A stretch of DNA of 64,000 bases from positions 1-64,000 of the forward strand of contig NZ_JARGDO010000008.1 of assembly GCF_029211185.1 (NCBI RefSeq), in the 5' to 3' direction. The translations under genes and the position numbers were made by a program. The notes below the pieces were generated by a model. The model was not told the origin of the DNA. It made no database searches and saw only the letters and a list, made by a program, of their open reading frames with translations. This document shows positions 41,978-49,826 of this stretch, piece after piece; positions within the stretch are counted from its first letter, which is position 1, and the number at the start of each line of letters is the position of its first letter. Source of the stretch: Tessaracoccus caeni (GTDB lineage: Bacteria > Actinomycetota > Actinomycetes > Propionibacteriales > Propionibacteriaceae).

Positions 41978-42920
41978 CCGTGGCGGCTCCAAGTTGGCCG
42001 CGCTGCTGAGCACGTTGAAGCCGAAGACGAAGGAGCCAGTCTCGGCCAAGGTGCTCAACACCTGGATCGCTCAAGCAGAGGGTCAGCTCGGCGATGAAGC
42101 CAAGGGCGGACGGCTCGGCTGGCTGATCGCTTCATCGGTGGCCGTCGGCGCAGTCCAGCATGCGCTCGACGAGGACGGAGGCCAGCTGTTCCTACTCAAA
42201 GGCGGCACCCTGCTGCAGCACCGGCTCAATGCGACAGCCCGCACCACCAAGGATGTCGATGGCCTTGTCTGCGGTGACCTGGATGCGTTCTTCGCGGTGC
42301 TCGAAGAGGTGCTTGATGAGCCGTGGGGGCCGCTGACGCTTCGTCGCAGTGAAGTCGAGGTGATCGATGTCCCGACGAAGCTCGTCAAACCACGCCGGTT
42401 CGACATCATCCTCAACCTGCGAGGCGTGACGTGGCGGCGTATCCAGTTCGAAGTCTCGCCCGACGAGGCTGGTATCGGTCGGGAGCGAGAGTTCATCGAG
42501 CCGCCTCCGCTGGCAGGCTTCGGGCTGCCAGACCCTGATGTGCTGGTGGGGATCGCGATGCGGTTTCAGATTGCGCAGAAGCTCCATGCCGTCTCCGACC
42601 CGCACAAACCACCGGGATCGATCAACGACCGTGCTCGTGATGTCGTAGACCTGCTCCTGTTGCGCGACCTCGTCGCGACGACCGGCTCACCGACGCTGGC
42701 AGAGGTGCGAGAGGCCGCAGTCGCCGTGTTCGATGCCAGGGCAGCCGAGGCCGCCAAGCTTGGCCGTCCGATAAGGAACTGGCCGCCGACCCTTGTCGCA
42801 TACGCCCACTGGAAAGACGACTACATCCGAGCAGCCGCTTCCGGTGGCGTCGAGCTGTCACTCGAGGACGCGGTTGGAGAAGCGAATGCCTGGATCCAGA
42901 GCCTTGATGACTTTCATTAG
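41937..42920 (+). CDS. AbiEii/AbiGii-family nucleotidyltransferase toxin
   Basis: Up to 327 aa. The nucleotidyltransferase core is FLLKGGTLLQHRLNATARTTKDVDGLV (GG[S/T]...DxD), with the further conserved acidic strand RRFDIILNLRGVTW and KLHAVSDPHKPPGSINDRARDVVDLLLLRDL. The start is uncertain: ATG 41937 gives the longest frame but has no ribosome binding site. The ATGA at the antitoxin stop (41974) is in another frame that ends after 11 codons, and TTG 41993 is an alternative. Such systems block phage growth by modifying tRNA or other targets with nucleotides. Confidence 0.87.
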   Translation: MRWRKSWRLATTDDRGGSKLAALLSTLKPKTKEPVSAKVLNTWIAQAEGQLGDEAKGGRLGWLIASSVAVGAVQHALDEDGGQLFLLKGGTLLQHRLNATARTTKDVDGLVCGDLDAFFAVLEEVLDEPWGPLTLRRSEVEVIDVPTKLVKPRRFDIILNLRGVTWRRIQFEVSPDEAGIGREREFIEPPPLAGFGLPDPDVLVGIAMRFQIAQKLHAVSDPHKPPGSINDRARDVVDLLLLRDLVATTGSPTLAEVREAAVAVFDARAAEAAKLGRPIRNWPPTLVAYAHWKDDYIRAAASGGVELSLEDAVGEANAWIQSLDDFH

Positions 42921-43061
42921 GGAGGTAGGCCCCGGCCCCTCGGTGCGGGCGGGCGTCGGTTTCGCTGCTAATGGGGTCCAGATCCTCAGGGTGAACCGGC
43001 CCCGGTTCTAGCCGCTTCTTTGCGGGGCCTGTCCATATGGGTGGCACGGGCCTTGCTGGAC

Positions 43062-43823
43062 CTAAGCCACTGGCCGCCTGGCCTCGATGAGATGGCGGGT
43101 GGAGTGCGCGACGAATGGTCCGTTCTGCTGGATGAGGTCATGAAGGTCTCGGAGTCGATCCCGGTACTTCTCTGCCGTGAAGCCGGGCACCCACCAGATC
43201 ACCTTCCGCAGCAGATAGACGACCGCGGCGACATCATGGATCTCGATTCGCAGCTTCGCTGTTTGCAGATTGACGATCTCTAGGCCGGCGGCTTCGGCGG
43301 CGGCGGTCTCGTCGTCGGGGTGGCGCCCTCGCCGCGCTTCGGGTTGCGGGCCGAGGAAGAACTCGATCAACTCGAACACGCTCGCCGGTCCGACGTGCTG
43401 CGCGAAGTAGGTGCCGCCTGGACGGAGGACTCGGGCGATCTCGTCCCACCAGATCGTCGCAGGATGCCTGCTCGTCACCAGATCGAACGCGTTGTCACCG
43501 AATGGCAACGGTGGCTCGTCGGGATCGGCCACAACCACGACCCCTCGGGGATGCAGCAGTCGGGTCGCCTTCGCGACGTTCGGCGGCCAGGACTCCGTGG
43601 CAACGGCGGTCGCGGGGAAGCTCTCGGCCTCGGCGAGCACCTCACCGCCACCAGTCTGGATATCCAGCGACGCCGATGCCCTGCCGAGCCGGTCGGCGAG
43701 CTGACGAGTGAAGCCCCAGGATGGGCGCTCCTCGATTGCTCGTCCATCCAGCCAGGAGAAGTCCCACCCGGACACGTCGGCGGAGGCTCCAGCCTCGATC
43801 AGCGAGTCGAACGCGTCAGTCAT
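43062..43823 (-). CDS. class I SAM-dependent methyltransferase
   Basis: 253-aa methyltransferase. SLDIQTGGGEVLAEA is motif I, ATRLLHPRGVVVVADPDEPPLPFGDNAFDLVTSRH spans motifs II-IV, and EIARVLRPGGTYFAQHVGP is the post-IV region. The C-terminus (VIWWVPGFTAEKYRDRL) matches small-molecule methyltransferases. ATG 43823 is chosen because the family N-terminus DAFDSLIEAGASADVSGWDFSWLDGR starts there; the long upstream extension is not protein-like. Substrate unknown. Confidence 0.85.
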   Translation of the reverse strand: MTDAFDSLIEAGASADVSGWDFSWLDGRAIEERPSWGFTRQLADRLGRASASLDIQTGGGEVLAEAESFPATAVATESWPPNVAKATRLLHPRGVVVVADPDEPPLPFGDNAFDLVTSRHPATIWWDEIARVLRPGGTYFAQHVGPASVFELIEFFLGPQPEARRGRHPDDETAAAEAAGLEIVNLQTAKLRIEIHDVAAVVYLLRKVIWWVPGFTAEKYRDRLRDLHDLIQQNGPFVAHSTRHLIEARRPVA

Positions 43824-44263
43824 AGGGCCGATTCTCCCAGGCGGCCCGCCGGAATGGGTGAGGTCGCATGTCGACGAACCGGCGGCCGGCCGAGGACTGC
43901 GGGGGCGTGGGGTCTGGGTGGCAGGCAACGGAAACACCCCGATGGTCATGGTCGTCGCGGTCGCAGCAGCCGGTGTCGCTACCGGAGCAGCGGTACACGG
44001 CGACCTGTGCATGGTCGACCTCGACGGAGCAGTCCAGGAACGCCGGGCGCATACTGATCCGGCCCGCTAAGTCGTGTCGTGCTAGGGTCCGTTCCGGGAA
44101 CCAATGTTTAGGAGCTTCGGCTCCGAAGGGATCGAGATGCTCGATCCTCCAGCGAGCTTCCGCTCGCCTCGCAGGATTTCCGCCAGACACACATCCCGTG
44201 TTGTGGCCCCTGCGATGACCTTCGCCGCGGGTCCGTCTGGCCCTCTGAGACGAAGGGACTCCC
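43824..44263. other. 440-bp spacer containing a triple-hairpin leader
   Basis: No gene is supported. The central part holds three adjacent hairpins (44111-44167) about 100 bases before the SnoaL-like start codon. The flanking DNA shows no recognisable promoter consensus, although TAGGGT at 44083-44088 could be a -10 for a transcript including the hairpins. Confidence 0.5.
44111..44167 (+). promoter_or_regulatory. three consecutive stem-loops (possible structured leader RNA)
   Basis: GGAGC-TTCG-GCTCC is at 44111-44124. GGATCGAG-ATG-CTCGATCC is at 44129-44147. GCGAGC-TTCC-GCTCGC is at 44152-44167. All stems are perfect, two have tetraloops (one the stable UUCG), and 4 bases separate each pair. 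No U-tract follows, so they are not simple terminators. The downstream gene starts at 44264. It does not match a riboswitch family I know. Confidence 0.5.
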
Positions 44264-44671
44264 ATGTCTACCACCAAGGTCAGCTATGCCGACGAGGCAG
44301 CAATCCGTGATCACTACCAGCACATGCTCGACAGTTGGGGCGACGCGGTCGCCTACGCCGAGTGCTTCACCCCCGATGCGGACTACATCATCGCGAACGG
44401 GATGATCGAGCACGGGTGGAAGGAGATCGTGGATGGCCACGAGATCATCTTCTCCGCCTGGGCGCGCAACAGCCGCCTCGTCGGTCGGATTGAGAGCGTC
44501 CGGTTCCTCACCGACGATGTTGCGCTGCTGATCGCGTACGGACACATCGAATACCTGGACCACCGCTCCAGCGATGGCAACAAGCGCACCGTCTACTCCC
44601 TGGTTGCGCAGCGGGTGGTGGGTCGCTGGCTGTTCGCCGCGTACCAGAACACTCCTTTGGCCAGCCACTAG
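44264..44671 (+). CDS. SnoaL-like/NTF2-fold protein
   Basis: 135-aa NTF2-like protein: DEAAIRDHYQHMLDSWGDAVAYAECFTPDADYIIANG, then EIVDGHEIIFSAWARNSRL, then LLIAYGHIEYLDHRSSDGNKRTVYSLVAQRVVGRWLFAAYQNTPL. This matches the SgcJ/EcaC-like subgroup of SnoaL-like proteins (role unknown). It has a GAAGGGAC site and is preceded by the triple hairpin. It is monocistronic or the first gene before the MFS exporter. Confidence 0.82.
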   Translation: MSTTKVSYADEAAIRDHYQHMLDSWGDAVAYAECFTPDADYIIANGMIEHGWKEIVDGHEIIFSAWARNSRLVGRIESVRFLTDDVALLIAYGHIEYLDHRSSDGNKRTVYSLVAQRVVGRWLFAAYQNTPLASH

Positions 44672-44802
44672 CCGGCACCCAGCTGTCAGGGGCCACACCC
44701 GATCCGCAAGACGGCCCGTTGGCGAGGCGGATACTGATGCACTCTGCTAAGCAGGGAAGCTGAGTAGCGGTGAGCGTCCCACGCGGCGATAGGGTCGAGG
44801 CC

Positions 44803-46065
44803 ATGAGCCAGGTGAGTTCGCGCGACGTCCTTCGTCACCCGGCATTCGCCTACTTCTGGAGCGCGACGACGATCCGCGCGTTCGGTGGTGCGATCGCTGG
44901 GGTCGGGTTCCAAGTGCTCATCGTCACGGTCGTGAACGCGACCCCGATGCAGATCAGCATTCTGAGTGCGCTCGGCGTTGTACCGTATCTCTTCTTGGGA
45001 TTGATCGTCGGCGCATTGATGGATCGCTGGCGACGCCAACGCACCCTGGTGCTCACCACGATCGGGCGCGCGGCGACTCTGGCCTCGATCCCGGTGCTGC
45101 TGCTCTTGGATGCGCTCGACTTCTGGTCTTTGGCCGCTGTCGTGCTTGTGCTTGGTGTGCTCACGCTGTTCGCCGACTCCGCGGCGCAGCCGCTGCTGCC
45201 GCGCCTCGTGCCGCGAAGCTCGCTCGTGATGGCGAACGCGCGGCTAGGTCAGAGCCAGACCGTCGCGGAGACCGCAGGGCCGGCGCTGGGCGGTGCGCTC
45301 CTCAACCTTGTCGGAGCGCCGGTCCTTTTCGCGTTCGACGCGGTCATCAACGCGATCGCCGCTGTTTTGCAGTCACGGATCACGGTCGACGAACCCAAGC
45401 CCGAGCCGCGTCCCGCGGGCGTGCACGTGGGCGACGACATCGCCGAAGGAATGCGGTACACCTACCAGCATCCGACCCTGCGACCTCTCGCGCTCTCGGT
45501 GCACGTCTGGTTCCTCGGCAACAGCATCGTCGTGACCGTCTTCGCGGTCTTCGTCCTGCGCGAGCTGGCCCTTCCATCGTGGGCGTTCGGCGTGGCGCTC
45601 GCGGGTGGCGGACTCGGCGGTTTCGTCGGAGCGATGATCGCGCCGCGCGTCGGCTCTCGGCTCGGTGCCGGTCGGGCGATTCTGCTGGGACGTGCGTTGG
45701 TCGTCGTCCCGTGGCTCCTGCTCGCCGTGGCGCCGATCAGCGCCGACAGCGGCATCGCCGTCGTGCTCGTCGTGGTTGCAGCCGCGCAGTTCCTCTACTG
45801 CCTGGCGATGGGAATCGAAGACACCAACGACATCTCCTACCGCCAGTCGGTCGCTCCTGACGGCATCCAGGGCCGCATGAACTCGACGATCCGCACCGTG
45901 AACCGCATCGTGTTCTTCTTCGGCGCCCTGCTGACCGGCCTGCTCATGACGTTCCTCGGCTATCACTTGACGCTCGGCATCGGGGCGGGTGTCTTCGTCG
46001 TCGCAGCCCTCGTCGTCGTGTTCTCGCCGCTGCGCGATGCCCGGCATGAGGATGCGATGGCCTGA
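44803..46065 (+). CDS. major facilitator superfamily exporter
   Basis: 420-aa 12-helix transporter of the enterobactin/macrolide exporter type (MFS_3). YFWSATTIRAFGGAIAGVGFQVLIVTVV is helix 1, GALMDRWRRQRTLVLTTIGRA is the inter-helix motif A region, and ADSAAQPLLPRLVPRSSLVMANARLGQSQTVAETAGPALGG is diagnostic of the subgroup. ATG 44803 is preferred to GTG 44770 because of the family N-terminus SSRDVLRHPAFAYFW. A TAGGGT hexamer 7 nt upstream may give a leaderless mRNA. Probable drug/siderophore efflux; the substrate is not deducible. Confidence 0.9.
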   Translation: MSQVSSRDVLRHPAFAYFWSATTIRAFGGAIAGVGFQVLIVTVVNATPMQISILSALGVVPYLFLGLIVGALMDRWRRQRTLVLTTIGRAATLASIPVLLLLDALDFWSLAAVVLVLGVLTLFADSAAQPLLPRLVPRSSLVMANARLGQSQTVAETAGPALGGALLNLVGAPVLFAFDAVINAIAAVLQSRITVDEPKPEPRPAGVHVGDDIAEGMRYTYQHPTLRPLALSVHVWFLGNSIVVTVFAVFVLRELALPSWAFGVALAGGGLGGFVGAMIAPRVGSRLGAGRAILLGRALVVVPWLLLAVAPISADSGIAVVLVVVAAAQFLYCLAMGIEDTNDISYRQSVAPDGIQGRMNSTIRTVNRIVFFFGALLTGLLMTFLGYHLTLGIGAGVFVVAALVVVFSPLRDARHEDAMA

Positions 46066-46177
46066 CCGGCCGCGATCCCATTGACGAGATCCGTGGCAAA
46101 GACACGTTGGCTTCCTAGGCAAGTGCCGCGCGACGGAGCTTCCGACATCGACAGCTGGTCGCCTATCGTGGAGAAGC

Positions 46178-47482
46178 ATGACCGACATCCCGAGGCCATC
46201 CGCACCACCGCCAGCCCCTCCTGCGCCCCAGTTCCGACCGCCTGCGCCACCCCCGTGGTACCTACCGCCCGCCGCGAGCGGACGTGGCCTTGCGCCCGAC
46301 CTGGCACGCGGATTGATGCTGTTGCTGATCGCCTGCGCTAACTCGATCTGGTACCTCTGGGGCCGCGAAAGCGGCTTCAGCTCGGCGCACCCCATTGACG
46401 GCACGGCGCTCGACAAGGCGCTGCAGGTGGTGATGGCGATCGCGGTGGATGCCCGGATCTACCCGATGTTCGCACTGCTGTTCGGCTACGGCATGGTCCA
46501 GCTCGCGCGGTCCCGCGTCGGACGAGGCCTACCGCCTGCCGTCATCAAGCATGAACTGGTCCGCCGCCACGGGCTACTGATCCTGTTCGGATTCATGCAT
46601 GCCCTGCTGCTGTTCGGGGGCGACGTCCTGGGCGCCTATGGGCTCACCGGCTTGGTGATGGTCGCACTGTTCTTCGACCGCGCCGACCAGGTGCTGCGGA
46701 CCTGGCTGATCGTCTTCGGCTGCCTGATCGTCGTCGGAGGCCTCGGGGCCACCGCGATGGGTGCGGCGTTCGTGTGGCTGCTTGCCCAGGATCCAAGCCT
46801 GGCGGCCTCCGTCGGATCGGACGCGATGCCCTTCGGTCTCGCCGACATGCTTTCTGGACACGAGAACTACCTGCTGGGGATGGCGTGGCGGGTAGGGATG
46901 TGGATCGCGGCGACGCCGGGGACGATGCTCGCTCTGGTCGTGCCGGCGATGGTGCTGCTGGGGTGGCTGGCCGCGAGACGGGGGATCCTGGAGAACCCGC
47001 AACAGCATCGTCGCCTGTTGCGCCGGGTGGCCGTGATCGGCATCACGATCGGCTGGCTCGGCGGGGTTCCCAGCGCGCTGCAGCACCTCGGGCTGCTCGG
47101 GCTGCCCGAGGTCGCCTCCTGGGCGCCCATGCCGCTGGCCACGGCGACGGGCCCATTCGCCGGCGCCGGATATGCCGCGTTGTTCGCCCTGCTCGCCGCG
47201 CGTGCACCGCAACCTGGCCAGGTGACCGGACCAATCGCCGCCCTCGGCCGGCGATCGCTGTCGGGCTACCTGTGGCAGTCGATCGTGATGGCGCCCCTGC
47301 TTGCGGCGTGGGGCTTTGGCGTCGGTGCGAGGGTCGGCGTCGCCGGGGTGTTGGCCATCGCGTTCGGCGTCTGGCTGGTGAGCGTGCTGATCGCGGCTCA
47401 ACTGGAAGCACGTGGGAAGCCGGGACCGTTCGACGCGCTCCTGCGTCGTATGGTTGCTCGCCCACGCCGTCGTCGGGGCTGA
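46178..47482 (+). CDS. DUF418-domain membrane protein
   Basis: 434-aa protein. It has a Pro-rich cytoplasmic head (residues 5-35), then about ten helices. The conserved RGLAPDLARGLMLLLIACANS, ARIYPMFALLFGYGMVQLARS and HGLLILFGFMHALLLFGGDVLGAYGLTGL are family hallmarks of DUF418/YeiB proteins. The C-terminal DUF418 domain is LGRRSLSGYLWQSIVMAPLLAAWGFG. Function unknown; related proteins may modify or transport envelope components. Confidence 0.88.
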   Translation: MTDIPRPSAPPPAPPAPQFRPPAPPPWYLPPAASGRGLAPDLARGLMLLLIACANSIWYLWGRESGFSSAHPIDGTALDKALQVVMAIAVDARIYPMFALLFGYGMVQLARSRVGRGLPPAVIKHELVRRHGLLILFGFMHALLLFGGDVLGAYGLTGLVMVALFFDRADQVLRTWLIVFGCLIVVGGLGATAMGAAFVWLLAQDPSLAASVGSDAMPFGLADMLSGHENYLLGMAWRVGMWIAATPGTMLALVVPAMVLLGWLAARRGILENPQQHRRLLRRVAVIGITIGWLGGVPSALQHLGLLGLPEVASWAPMPLATATGPFAGAGYAALFALLAARAPQPGQVTGPIAALGRRSLSGYLWQSIVMAPLLAAWGFGVGARVGVAGVLAIAFGVWLVSVLIAAQLEARGKPGPFDALLRRMVARPRRRRG

Positions 47483-47499
47483 ACCGCCCCTGGCCGGAG

Positions 47500-47734
47500 C
47501 TACGACGCGTCGCGCCGGAGAAACGCGGCGACGTATGTGACCCCCGCCAGCGCCGTCCACAGAAACGATGAGGAAGGCGTAGAGCGGCGGCGTCGAGGGC
47601 AGGTGAGGCGGCTAGAACACCTGCGCCGTTACGCCCGAGGAAGCCCGCGCCCTGCCGGGTCTGGCGGTGAAGCTGACGTCGTCGACGGCCGTCTTTGCTC
47701 CGTACTTTTTGGTGACTCCGATGATCTCGATCAC
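47500..47734 (-). pseudogene. ABC transporter remnant: ATPase N-terminus joined to permease C-terminus
   Basis: From GTG 47734, preceded by AAGAAGG, the frame reads VIEIIGVTKKYGAKTAVDDV, SFTARPGR, a typical ATPase start. It then changes frame so that GFLGRNGAG, the beginning of Walker A, is readable only in the next frame. The sequence breaks at the Walker A lysine, and about 100 bp later FLWTALAGVTYVAAFLRRDAS stops at 47500, the usual end of an ABC-2 permease. An entire exporter operon thus appears reduced to its two ends. Confidence 0.6.
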
Positions 47735-48008
47735 GCAGACCTTCTTTCGCGGTTGGGTGGTTCAACCGTCCCGCGGTGATGCAGGGGGTGGCGTCGTCCG
47801 AAAGTAGACAATTGCATTCGTCGATGGACCTGGTCCCCGACCACGACGGAATGGTAGTGATGATCTCGCGGATGGTGCGGTTCTGGTGGGCACAGACGCC
47901 GTCGTTTGGGTGCGTGGACTTCCGGTTGCGCCAGCTTGAAGTGGCACGGTGTGTGGTCGGTTCTGCTCCGGGCTGAGGATCTGGTCGTCGCCCGAAGGGA
48001 TGTGGAAC

Positions 48009-48035
48009 GGCGCGACTCCTGAGGGGAGTCGCGCC
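48009..48035 (-). terminator. terminator hairpin, copy A
   Basis: GGCGCGACTCC at 48009-48019 and its exact complement GGAGTCGCGCC at 48025-48035 around TGAGG, 21 nt beyond the stop of the secreted-protein gene on the minus strand. Confidence 0.72.
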
Positions 48036-48055
48036 GTGTGGCAGGTGGGCTGCTT

Positions 48056-48507
48056 CTACGCGTAGATCTGATTGCTGGCCGTCTGGCCGAGGGCACGTGG
48101 CCCCAGGCTGGTCACCGTGTACGTGCCCGGTTCGTGTGCTATCACAAACAGTTGGACATAGAATTCGCCGGGAAGGGGCGTCAATATGCCGGTGGCCTCG
48201 TCGAATGTGCCCCACACACTCCAGACCGTGTACGGGCCAGGGAACTCCACCTTGAAAGCTTGACCTTCGGGGAACCCCTGGAGGTCGAAGGGGTCCGCAG
48301 ATGGCCAGATACCAGGGCCATCGCCCAAGCTCGAGTTCACAAACAGGGGGTTCGCTTGCATGTAGAACGGTGTGTTGTCGGCGGACGCGGCGGCGAGTGG
48401 TGCTGCGGCTGCGACCATCATCACGGGGCGGCCCAGGCTGCGGCCTTGACGATCTGGCGTCGTTCGATACCTGGGGTGGGGGCGCCGGGGACAAAATCAG
48501 CGGTCAT
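48056..48507 (-). pseudogene. predicted secreted protein, copy A, with frame break in the signal peptide
   Basis: ATG 48507 has an AAGAAGG site and encodes MTADFVPGAPTPGIERRQIV, KAAAWAAP, then meets TGA at 48423-48421. The frame one base back continues VMMVAAAAPLAAASADNTPF and 107 more residues to 48056. Joining the two by a -1 shift gives a 150-residue product with a normal n-region (ERRQIVK), h-region and AxA-like cleavage site, then a beta-rich domain with repeated PGPYTV/PGTYTV strands. Alternatives are a one-base deletion, termination-reinitiation at GTGATGATG, or frameshifting. Mature function unknown. Confidence 0.6.
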
Positions 48508-48603
48508 TATGTTGTGTGTCCTTCTTGATAGCTTCCCCAAGCCGCGCACATTTTATAAACCGTTGTTCCTCGTCTGAGTCGGGACAGGGGATTACCCCTG
48601 TGT

Positions 48604-48770
48604 CTACCGGGAGGCCAAGTTCTCCTGCTCTTCGGTGTTGTCGATGCGGGTGGGCTGTAGAGCCGGGCCGCCTCTGCGCGGGGTGACAGACCCTTCTGGG
48701 GTGCGAGATCGAGGCTGCGGAATATCGTGCTGATGGCCTGCTCGACGCCGGAGACGGTCAGGTTGCGTCG
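48604..48770 (-). pseudogene. truncated LuxR-type regulator, copy A
   Basis: It corresponds to the last third of the intact regulator at 50376-51044: RRNLTVSGVEQAISTIFRSL, DLAPQKGLSPRAEAARLY, then a 16-bp deletion changes the frame. The receiver-like domain and most of the HTH are missing; left of 48770 the similarity ends abruptly. Confidence 0.75.
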
Positions 48771-48869
48771 CCGTCTGTGCACGTCATCCATTGCACCACG
48801 CTCGCCCAGCGGATGTGTCGTCCGAAAGGAGACATCATCCCGCTCCAGCGCACGGGAGCGATGAAGGGA

Positions 48870-48889
48870 ATCTGATTATCAGATAGACT
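48870..48889 (+). promoter_or_regulatory. operator and -10 of the Phd/VapC-type locus
   Basis: ATCTGAT at 48870-48876 and ATCAGAT at 48878-48884 form a perfect palindrome with one central base. TAGACT at 48884-48889 overlaps its edge, and the antitoxin ATG follows after six bases, so the transcript is probably leaderless and autorepressed. Confidence 0.65.
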
Positions 48890-48895
48890 TGGCCT

Positions 48896-49153
48896 ATGAA
48901 GACGATCACCGCGACCGAGGCGTCAAGGCGCTTTTCTGATCTGCTGGATGCGATCGAGGCAGGCGAGGAGCTGGTGGTGACCAGGGCTGGGCGGCCCGTC
49001 GCCGAGATCCGGCCGGCGAAGCGACGCACGGGCAGGGACCTGCGTGCGGCCCTCGAGTCCTTGCCCCCTCCGGACGATGCGTTCGCGGCCGATATCAACG
49101 ACGCCGTAGCAGGGCTTGTTCATGAGGGGGTCGACCCGTGGGCCGGCGAGTGA
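48896..49153 (+). CDS. Phd/YefM-type antitoxin (VapB-like)
   Basis: 85-aa antitoxin. MKTITATEASRRFSDLLDAIEAGEELVVTRAGRPVAEIRP is the Phd/YefM DNA-binding domain; the C-terminus FAADINDAVAGLVHEGVDPW should wrap the toxin. The toxin start lies inside its last 16 bases. The locus sits between the two copies of the duplicated cassette. Confidence 0.9.
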   Translation: MKTITATEASRRFSDLLDAIEAGEELVVTRAGRPVAEIRPAKRRTGRDLRAALESLPPPDDAFAADINDAVAGLVHEGVDPWAGE

Positions 49154-49545
49154 TCCTTGATACCAACGTGCTGATCGACTATGAGCGTGGGCAGGTGGAC
49201 CGGGAGGCGTTGGATGACGACGATCTGGCGGTCGCGGCGATCACCGTGGCCGAGTACCGTACCGGAATCGAGCTTGCCGATACGCCTGCGCGTGCTGCGG
49301 AACGCTCTCGTGCCCTCGCGGCGATCACGGGCATGGTGGAGGTCCTCGAATACACCGAAACCACGGCGGTCCACCATGCGCGCCTTATCGCGCATGCGCG
49401 AAGACAAGAAAGTCCGAGAGGAGCGCATGACTTGATCATTGCTGCCCATGCGGCGGAGACCGGACGAGTTGTGTTGAGCAGAGATGCCTCGGCCCGCTTC
49501 GGTGCGCTTCCCGGTGTGCTCACTGAACGGCCGGCATTCCGGTGA
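49138..49545 (+). CDS. PIN-domain toxin (VapC-type)
   Basis: 135-aa ribonuclease toxin. VILDTNVLIDYERG carries the first Asp, VAAITVAEYRTGIELADT the conserved Glu, and HDLIIAAHAAETGRVVLSRDASARFGALPGV the C-terminal acidic residues. All four metal-ligand positions are present. The GTG start at 49138 overlaps the antitoxin gene by 16 nt, so expression is coupled. Expected to cleave tRNA or rRNA. Confidence 0.9.
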   Translation: MGRRVILDTNVLIDYERGQVDREALDDDDLAVAAITVAEYRTGIELADTPARAAERSRALAAITGMVEVLEYTETTAVHHARLIAHARRQESPRGAHDLIIAAHAAETGRVVLSRDASARFGALPGVLTERPAFR

Positions 49546-49780
49546 GTGAATGGGTCTCGTTCGTCCTGCTGCAGCGGACACAAGGCCGGTCACCTGTGAT
49601 GCTCGCTGCGTAATCTTCCAGCGTTTCGGAAGGATCTCGCGGATGGTGCGGTTCTGGTGGGCACAGACGCCGTCGTTCGGGTGCGTGGACTTCCGGTCGC
49701 GCCAGCTTGAAGTGGCACGGTGTCTGGCCGGTTCTGCTCCGGATTTGAGGATCTGGTTGTCGCCGGAAGGGATGTGGAAC

Positions 49781-49807
49781 GGCGCGACTCCTGAGGGGAG
49801 CCGCGCC
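49781..49807 (-). terminator. terminator hairpin, copy B
   Basis: GGCGCGACTCC at 49781-49791 faces GGAGCCGCGCC at 49797-49807 around TGAGG, one mismatch compared with copy A, 19 nt beyond the stop of the secreted-protein gene. Confidence 0.7.
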
Positions 49808-49826
49808 GTGCGGCAGAGGGGTTGCT

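Larger units (their letters stand above)
47872..48770. repeat. direct repeat copy A of a regulator/secreted-protein cassette
   Basis: This block is repeated at 49633-50558 with high identity. It includes a terminator-like hairpin, the whole secreted-protein gene and the end of a LuxR-type regulator. Copy A lacks about 16 bp that copy B has inside the regulator tail (near 48651), and its regulator is cut off at 48770. Confidence 0.85.

Noticed and set aside
47043..48494. 483-codon minus-strand frame spanning the DUF418 end and repeat copy A
   Set aside because: It is a shadow: it reads through the ABC remnant in one frame and lacks any consistent domain.
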